NCBI GenBank assembly: GCA_910585255.1
Contig: CAJUEI010000158.1
Span: forward strand, 1 to 9,225
Length of the DNA: 9,225 nt
Direction: 5' to 3'
From: an uncultured Lachnospiraceae bacterium
Lineage (GTDB): Bacteria > Bacillota > Clostridia > Lachnospirales > Lachnospiraceae
The notes beneath the pieces were generated by a model. It made no database searches. It saw only the letters and a list, made by a program, of their open reading frames with translations, and was not told where the DNA came from. Shown one piece after another: positions 4,246 through 9,225 of this stretch (the stretch's first letter is position 1; every line of letters begins with the position of its first letter). A program made the translations under genes and the position numbers.

Positions 4246-6858
4246 ATGGGAAATTGGGAGATTGAAAAATTAAAGTATATTCGGATATTGGAAGTGATTA
4301 TCAGCGGAATTTCTAATATACTGAATATGGATAGTTATTCTATTATGGCTGATACATTGCGGGAAAAGCTAGTTGACTGGAAAGCGGACTCGGAGAGATT
4401 GCTTTACAAGTTAAAGAATAATGAATTTGAAATTGCGATTGTCGGGTTAGAGAAAGCAGGAAAGAGTTCTTTTTCGAATGCTTTTATTGAAAACAGCCTG
4501 CTGCCGACCGATCAGGGACGCTGTACCTATACTTCTACTTGTATTGCTTATAATGAATATGATGTAGCAGAGATTTCTTTTTATACAAAGGAAGAGTTTG
4601 CAAGAAATTTCTCGGATAAGCTAAGAAAAATCGGAATTGAGAATTCGGAAAAATATTCATTTGAGCTGATGACAAGACAGCAGTATGAGCAATTATTTCA
4701 AAAATTAGATATGAATAAGCAAAAGTTATATGGCAGTTCCCTCAATCAGGATATATTAGAAACCATTGATAATAAAGAAAGTATTCTGAACTATTTAGGA
4801 ACGGCAATCAAGCAGTTTAGCGGGGCTGCATTTGAAGAATTTAAGGATTTTATTCAGGAGCCGAGCAAAGCGATTGCTGTAAAAGAGATTACAATTGGTT
4901 CCAGGCTATTAGAGAAAATGCCAAATGCAGTGATCTATGATATTCCCGGATTTAATTCTCCAACAGAGATGCATCAGCAGCAGACTCGTGTCAGAATGAA
5001 AAGTGCGGATGCGATTGTGATTATTGCAAAAGCAGATGAGCCAAGTTTAACCGGAGAGGTATTAGATATCTTTCGGGAATGTGACAATGACGGTACGGTA
5101 TTGAACGATAAGCTATTTGTATTTGCAAATAAAGCGGATCGTGCCAATATTGCAAAAAATAAGGAAATTACATATGATGAATGGATTCATAAGCGGAATA
5201 TACTAGAAGAAAAACATAAAGATCGCATCTTTTTCGGTTCTTCTAATGCCTATCTTCAGAAAATCGGAAAACTGCCTTTAGAGGATAAAGGAAATGACTA
5301 TATTAGTCCGTTAAAGATGAGAGGGTTAGAAGACGGCATTAACGAGATTCGAATTGCTTTAGAAGAGTATAACCGAACCTGCCGGTTTGAAGTATTAAAG
5401 GGACGGGTAAATAAGATAAAAGGAGCACTTTCTGCAGCCTTTGAAGAAGTCAATCAAAAATATTCCATTTCTGAATCGGAATTAGATAGTTTTACAACAG
5501 GAGATAAAATCGATTTAGCACTGAATTTTAAAAGTGAATTTGTAGAAAAGGTAGTAAAAAATCTGCAGTCCTATCGGGATGATATTGTCCGCAGCAGGAT
5601 GCAGACCGAAAAACCGCTGTCAAAGGGAATTGCTAAATATATTTTGGAGACTATTACTGTAGAAAATTATCAAATTACAGATGAGGAGTTAAAGAAAGCA
5701 CATAAATGTTATATTTCTAGTGTAACGGAACATGAAGCACCTCAGACCATAGAGGCACCGCTGCGCCGGGAAAAGTTTGATAAAATGTATCATGACTTTT
5801 TTCATGCGATTATGGCAATCTCTGTAGAAAATCATGTAAAGTGCCGCGGGGATATTATTGGTATTATTATGGAAGCAATGAATCTTTCAGAGACATCTCC
5901 TTATTATAAGAAGATCTATGACCAGTTGACAGAAGAATTTTCAGATAAAATTAACCGCAGTACAGATGAGGGCTACTACCAGAGTCTGATAGAACGGTTT
6001 TCCAGAGATATCTATGAGATTTTAATACAGTGTACGTATTCAGAAGAACGATATAATAAGTTTATTCCTGAAATGGATAATTTCTTTAGTTTTTCCGTAT
6101 TTTATAATCCAGATTTAAAGGAAGAGAATAAATTGGATTATATCCATAAAGCACCAAAAGATCAGATTCTTTGTAATTTATTGTTGTTCCACGATTTTAA
6201 TCGTTCATCCAATAAAGAATCCTGTGAAGAAAAGGTGGAAGAACTGGCGGAGCGAATCAAGATTATTACAGGATTAAAAGAGATCTCTATTGTCAATTTA
6301 AAATTGATTCGAACAATAGTAAAGAGAGATTATGAGAATTCGGATAGAATTATCTCGGATCTTTTAGAAGACTGTGATATTGAGAATGAAAATCAGGCGA
6401 CTATTTCTGCGAAGGTCAGTATGTTTTTGCAAAGGGCGGTAAAAGAATTACCAGAGGAAGAAGAAACCCATATGATCCAGGCGGATCTCTCTAAGCCGGC
6501 TGAATTTAGAAAGGCGTATGCGAATTATTTTGCACAGATTCGAAGCAATCGGACTTATGAGGATATGAAAAGAGATTTTGCCTGCGATATAGAGATATTA
6601 AGAGATGTGCTTTTACATGCTTTTATCCGGGCAATTAATATGGAAAAATCCTTTGTAGCACGGGAAGTAAAGTCAATTGAATATGTAATTTCTTGGATAG
6701 AGAGTAAGGAATTTAATGCTTTTATTTCCAATAATATTGAGTTTATTAAAGCAGAAGAGTTTGATAATTTGGATCGTGCAGAAGCGGAGGTAAAGATGAA
6801 GTCTGCTTTTATGATGGAAATTAGTAAAATCATTGCCACGATTAACAATACACAATAG
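4246..6858 (+). CDS. dynamin-like GTPase, first of a tandem pair
   Basis: This is a large GTPase of 870 residues. After a helical segment (1-60) the GTPase domain shows the P-loop GLEKAGKS (67-74), the G2 threonines in CTYTSTCIA (93-101), G3 as DIPG (232-235), G4 as NKAD (295-298) and a G5-like GSSNA (331-335). About 130 residues separate G2 from G3, more than in small GTPases. Residues about 360-870 are almost wholly helical and charged, as expected of dynamin stalk and bundle regions. I see no clear transmembrane paddle, so membrane contact may come from a partner. Such proteins assemble on membranes and use GTP to bend, fuse or guard them. ATG 4246 has a modest AGGA at 4233-4236. The next gene follows after 15 bases and is also a dynamin, so the two probably form a hetero-oligomer, as known for Campylobacter and Streptomyces pairs. 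Its role in defence is inferred. Confidence 0.88.
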   Translation: MGNWEIEKLKYIRILEVIISGISNILNMDSYSIMADTLREKLVDWKADSERLLYKLKNNEFEIAIVGLEKAGKSSFSNAFIENSLLPTDQGRCTYTSTCIAYNEYDVAEISFYTKEEFARNFSDKLRKIGIENSEKYSFELMTRQQYEQLFQKLDMNKQKLYGSSLNQDILETIDNKESILNYLGTAIKQFSGAAFEEFKDFIQEPSKAIAVKEITIGSRLLEKMPNAVIYDIPGFNSPTEMHQQQTRVRMKSADAIVIIAKADEPSLTGEVLDIFRECDNDGTVLNDKLFVFANKADRANIAKNKEITYDEWIHKRNILEEKHKDRIFFGSSNAYLQKIGKLPLEDKGNDYISPLKMRGLEDGINEIRIALEEYNRTCRFEVLKGRVNKIKGALSAAFEEVNQKYSISESELDSFTTGDKIDLALNFKSEFVEKVVKNLQSYRDDIVRSRMQTEKPLSKGIAKYILETITVENYQITDEELKKAHKCYISSVTEHEAPQTIEAPLRREKFDKMYHDFFHAIMAISVENHVKCRGDIIGIIMEAMNLSETSPYYKKIYDQLTEEFSDKINRSTDEGYYQSLIERFSRDIYEILIQCTYSEERYNKFIPEMDNFFSFSVFYNPDLKEENKLDYIHKAPKDQILCNLLLFHDFNRSSNKESCEEKVEELAERIKIITGLKEISIVNLKLIRTIVKRDYENSDRIISDLLEDCDIENENQATISAKVSMFLQRAVKELPEEEETHMIQADLSKPAEFRKAYANYFAQIRSNRTYEDMKRDFACDIEILRDVLLHAFIRAINMEKSFVAREVKSIEYVISWIESKEFNAFISNNIEFIKAEEFDNLDRAEAEVKMKSAFMMEISKIIATINNTQ

Positions 6859-6873
6859 GAAAGAGGAAATTTT

Positions 6874-9225
6874 ATGAAGTATGTTTTTTTAAGTGGAAAA
6901 AAGATACAGAATGACATTGGCATGATAAAAGCAGCACTGGAAGAAGATCCTGAAGTAGTTTTTGTTTTTACTCATCCGCAGATGAAGCTGTTTTCGTATA
7001 TTGACTGTTTGCGAAGCAATGGCTTAAAGAATGATTGTTTGTATAACTTTAAGATCTGCTATGAAAAGCAAAATATCGATATCACATACTTTGATCAGAC
7101 AGAACCAAATGGATGTAATTTATCGTCAGTCAGTCAATTAATTGAGCGATTAGAAAAGACGAATCCATGCAAAATTATTGTAAATGATGATGAGCGTCCG
7201 ATTCTGGCAGATATTGTACAGCAGCTTATTTATATTGGGTATCCAGTATCCTCAGTGAATATTTTGCTGAAGTCCGAAACAAAGGATGAAGAAAAAATAA
7301 AGCGATTTATGGAAAGAAGCAGTGATTTGTCATTAGCTGTAATGCAGGCTATGGAACAGTTGCAATTCCTTAAAAAGAAATACTCCCAAATTTCAGAGAA
7401 TGACACAAAAGAAGAGCAGAAAGAATTTTTGGAAAAGTTAGAAAAAGCAGAAAAGAATTGTGAAGTGATTCAAAAGCAGTTAGAAAAGGCACAGACTGTA
7501 GAGATGAAAATTGCGGTTGCCGCTTCTAAGAAGACCGGAAAAAGTATGATTATCAACAGTATGATAGAAGAAGAATTGGCTCCGACCAGCTTAGAATTAG
7601 CAACGCCGAATACTTGTATTTATAAAAAGAGTACAGATGATAAATATCATTTATTCTATAAAGAAGAAGAAACGGTATTTGATACAGCAGAAGAGCTGTA
7701 TCATACCATTGATACTGAATTTAAAAAGGCACAGGAAGATAGTGCCAATCAATATAAAATTGACGATATGGAGATCGAATATGTAACAGAAGGGAATAAT
7801 TTTGAAACCTATACGATTTTTGATACTCCAGGTCCTGATGCTGCAGGAACAGCACTTGCTATTCCGGCAGCAGAGGCAGTAAAAAAATGTGATGTAGCAA
7901 TTTTTGCTATTGATTTTACCAAGCATCTGACTACTTCAGAGGAAGAATATCTAAGGAAAATTAAAGAAGAGTTTACAAAAAACGGAAAGTTTGCCTCTCT
8001 TATCTTTGTAATTAATAAAATGGATGCGGTTTATACCGATACTCATACAGCGAAGTCTATGATTAAATCGATTGATTATATTCGTAATCGTTTGGGAGAA
8101 ATCAATAGTGATTATAAGGACTGTATTATTTTTGCGACTTCTGCTTTGCAGTATTTCCGTACCATTGAGTGTGAAAAGGGGTGCGGAGAGATGTTCTGCG
8201 AGTCGGATGATTTATATTCGGATATCAGACCGATGAAGCGGAAGTTTAAAAAGTATAAAGATCAGCTTGCCTGGTTGGATGGACAGGTAGGATTTATTGA
8301 TTCCTGCCATAATATTACTGGGATTACATCTAAGATGTTAAAACAGCGAAGCGGTATTCCTGATGTGCTCAATTATGTTTCTTATGTAGCACGTACCAAG
8401 GCACGGGAAGAAGTGATCAATAATGTTGCGGTGATGATTGATGTGCAGATGAAGCAGCTTCAGTCGATTATGGGGTATGTTGCAAATATTGAGCAGCTGA
8501 TTCATTTAAATCACGATCAGATTAAGAGTATTACTTCGATTATTAGTGAATTTAAGAACAGTACCGATGAGATATTAGTCAATCGGATTACAGAGGCAGA
8601 TCTGACATTGGTAGAAGAATCGGATGTGATTAAGAGTTATATTAAAAAGGCAGGAGAAGCGGTTGGATTTGAAGCCATTAAGCAGGGAGTTATTGATACG
8701 ATTAGGGAAAATAAAGACAATCTGCCGAGTGATTTAGAGATGACGGATCGGTTCTTTAAAGTGATTCAGGATCAGACTTATAAGGATTTTGTCAGCAGGA
8801 TACAGGAGAAGACAAAGGGCGGAAAGATAGAGAAAGAGGATTTGGATGAAGTGGCATCTACGCTGATTTCCGAGGAATTGTTAAAGAAGGCAGCAGAGGA
8901 TGTGATTGGCAGTTATTATGGAGAAGCTGTACTTGCAGAGCAGGAGAATGTAGATCGAATTAAGACAGAGATAGAAGAGATTATTAATAAACGGCTGCAG
9001 CAGATCGATCATGCTTCTGAAGTATGCAGGAAAAAATTAGAAAAGTATGCAAGATTTCATATACCGGAGATCCCGGATTTTGCCTTTGGTTTGCCAAAGG
9101 CAGAAAATGATGTCAATATGAGTGGAATTGCGGTAAGCAGTGATATTAAAAATCGTCTTTGGAAATTGCGGAATTTGGCAGTGGATCGGAAGATGAATTG
9201 GGCTTATCAGATCTGGAGAAATTTA
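6874..9225 (+). CDS. dynamin-like GTPase, second of the pair, cut by the window edge
   Basis: The frame stays open from the ATG at 6874 to the last base, giving 784 residues without a stop, so the C-terminus is missing. AGAGG (6862-6866), 7 bases before the ATG, is the ribosome binding site. Residues 1-135 form an alpha/beta domain (strands near 2-8, 27-34, 67-74, 100-106, 126-134), which the first dynamin lacks. Residues about 137-208 form a charged coiled coil. The GTPase domain starts near 211: P-loop ASKKTGKS (217-224, Ala in place of the first Gly), G2 around ATPNTC (243-248), G3 DTPG (317-320), G4 NKMD (381-384) and G5-like TSALQ (422-426). From about 490 the protein is helical. No transmembrane segment is seen in the visible part. 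It is surely co-transcribed with the first dynamin and is its likely partner; the extra N-terminal domain may sense a signal or bind another protein. Confidence 0.88.
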   Translation, partial: MKYVFLSGKKIQNDIGMIKAALEEDPEVVFVFTHPQMKLFSYIDCLRSNGLKNDCLYNFKICYEKQNIDITYFDQTEPNGCNLSSVSQLIERLEKTNPCKIIVNDDERPILADIVQQLIYIGYPVSSVNILLKSETKDEEKIKRFMERSSDLSLAVMQAMEQLQFLKKKYSQISENDTKEEQKEFLEKLEKAEKNCEVIQKQLEKAQTVEMKIAVAASKKTGKSMIINSMIEEELAPTSLELATPNTCIYKKSTDDKYHLFYKEEETVFDTAEELYHTIDTEFKKAQEDSANQYKIDDMEIEYVTEGNNFETYTIFDTPGPDAAGTALAIPAAEAVKKCDVAIFAIDFTKHLTTSEEEYLRKIKEEFTKNGKFASLIFVINKMDAVYTDTHTAKSMIKSIDYIRNRLGEINSDYKDCIIFATSALQYFRTIECEKGCGEMFCESDDLYSDIRPMKRKFKKYKDQLAWLDGQVGFIDSCHNITGITSKMLKQRSGIPDVLNYVSYVARTKAREEVINNVAVMIDVQMKQLQSIMGYVANIEQLIHLNHDQIKSITSIISEFKNSTDEILVNRITEADLTLVEESDVIKSYIKKAGEAVGFEAIKQGVIDTIRENKDNLPSDLEMTDRFFKVIQDQTYKDFVSRIQEKTKGGKIEKEDLDEVASTLISEELLKKAAEDVIGSYYGEAVLAEQENVDRIKTEIEEIINKRLQQIDHASEVCRKKLEKYARFHIPEIPDFAFGLPKAENDVNMSGIAVSSDIKNRLWKLRNLAVDRKMNWAYQIWRNL

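Overview
The window is AT-rich, with Shine-Dalgarno sites of the AGGAGG type, sigma-A-like promoters and a hairpin/T-run terminator. It looks like a chromosomal stretch of a low-GC Gram-positive anaerobe of the Clostridia, perhaps Lachnospiraceae. That taxonomic guess rests on composition and codon style only. I see no tRNA, rRNA, CRISPR array, transposase, integrase or phage structural gene. The content resembles an accessory or defence-type locus rather than housekeeping DNA.

Layout. Positions 1-50 hold the last codons of an upstream gene. Positions 160-3082 form a three-gene plus-strand operon: a WYL-domain transcription regulator, a 188-residue Gly/Ala-rich membrane protein with a coiled-coil tail, and a 455-residue protein of unknown function whose start overlaps the stop of the gene before it. 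A strong intrinsic terminator at 3119-3163 closes it. A convergent minus-strand gene (3184-3636) encodes a small two-helix membrane protein that may carry a bacterial PH-like fold. A 609-base non-coding region (3637-4245) follows, and it is unusually structured. It holds a repeated GGTAT operator-like motif, a good promoter at 3868-3897, a large nested RNA fold at 3967-4100 and an inverted repeat that abuts the next ribosome binding site. Then come two tandem dynamin-like GTPase genes, 4246-6858 (870 residues) and 6874 to beyond the right edge (784 residues visible).

How the genes may work together (inference). Bacterial dynamin-like proteins often occur as tandem, unlike pairs that act as hetero-oligomers on membranes. 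Neither GTPase here shows an obvious transmembrane segment in the visible sequence. The glycine-zipper protein and the PH-like membrane protein could therefore supply membrane contact or be the membrane effector. WYL regulators of this wHTH-WYL-C-terminal build control several anti-phage systems (BrxR and CapW are known examples), and dynamin-like pairs are known in defence (the Leo/Eleos system, DynA). A WYL-controlled, membrane-acting defence module is a reasonable hypothesis, but the sequence alone does not prove that the two operons form one system.

The points most worth following up are the long, G-U-rich RNA fold in front of the dynamin genes, the alpha/beta N-terminal domain of the second dynamin (which recalls CARF-type ligand-sensing domains), and the unnamed Gly-rich/455-residue gene pair.
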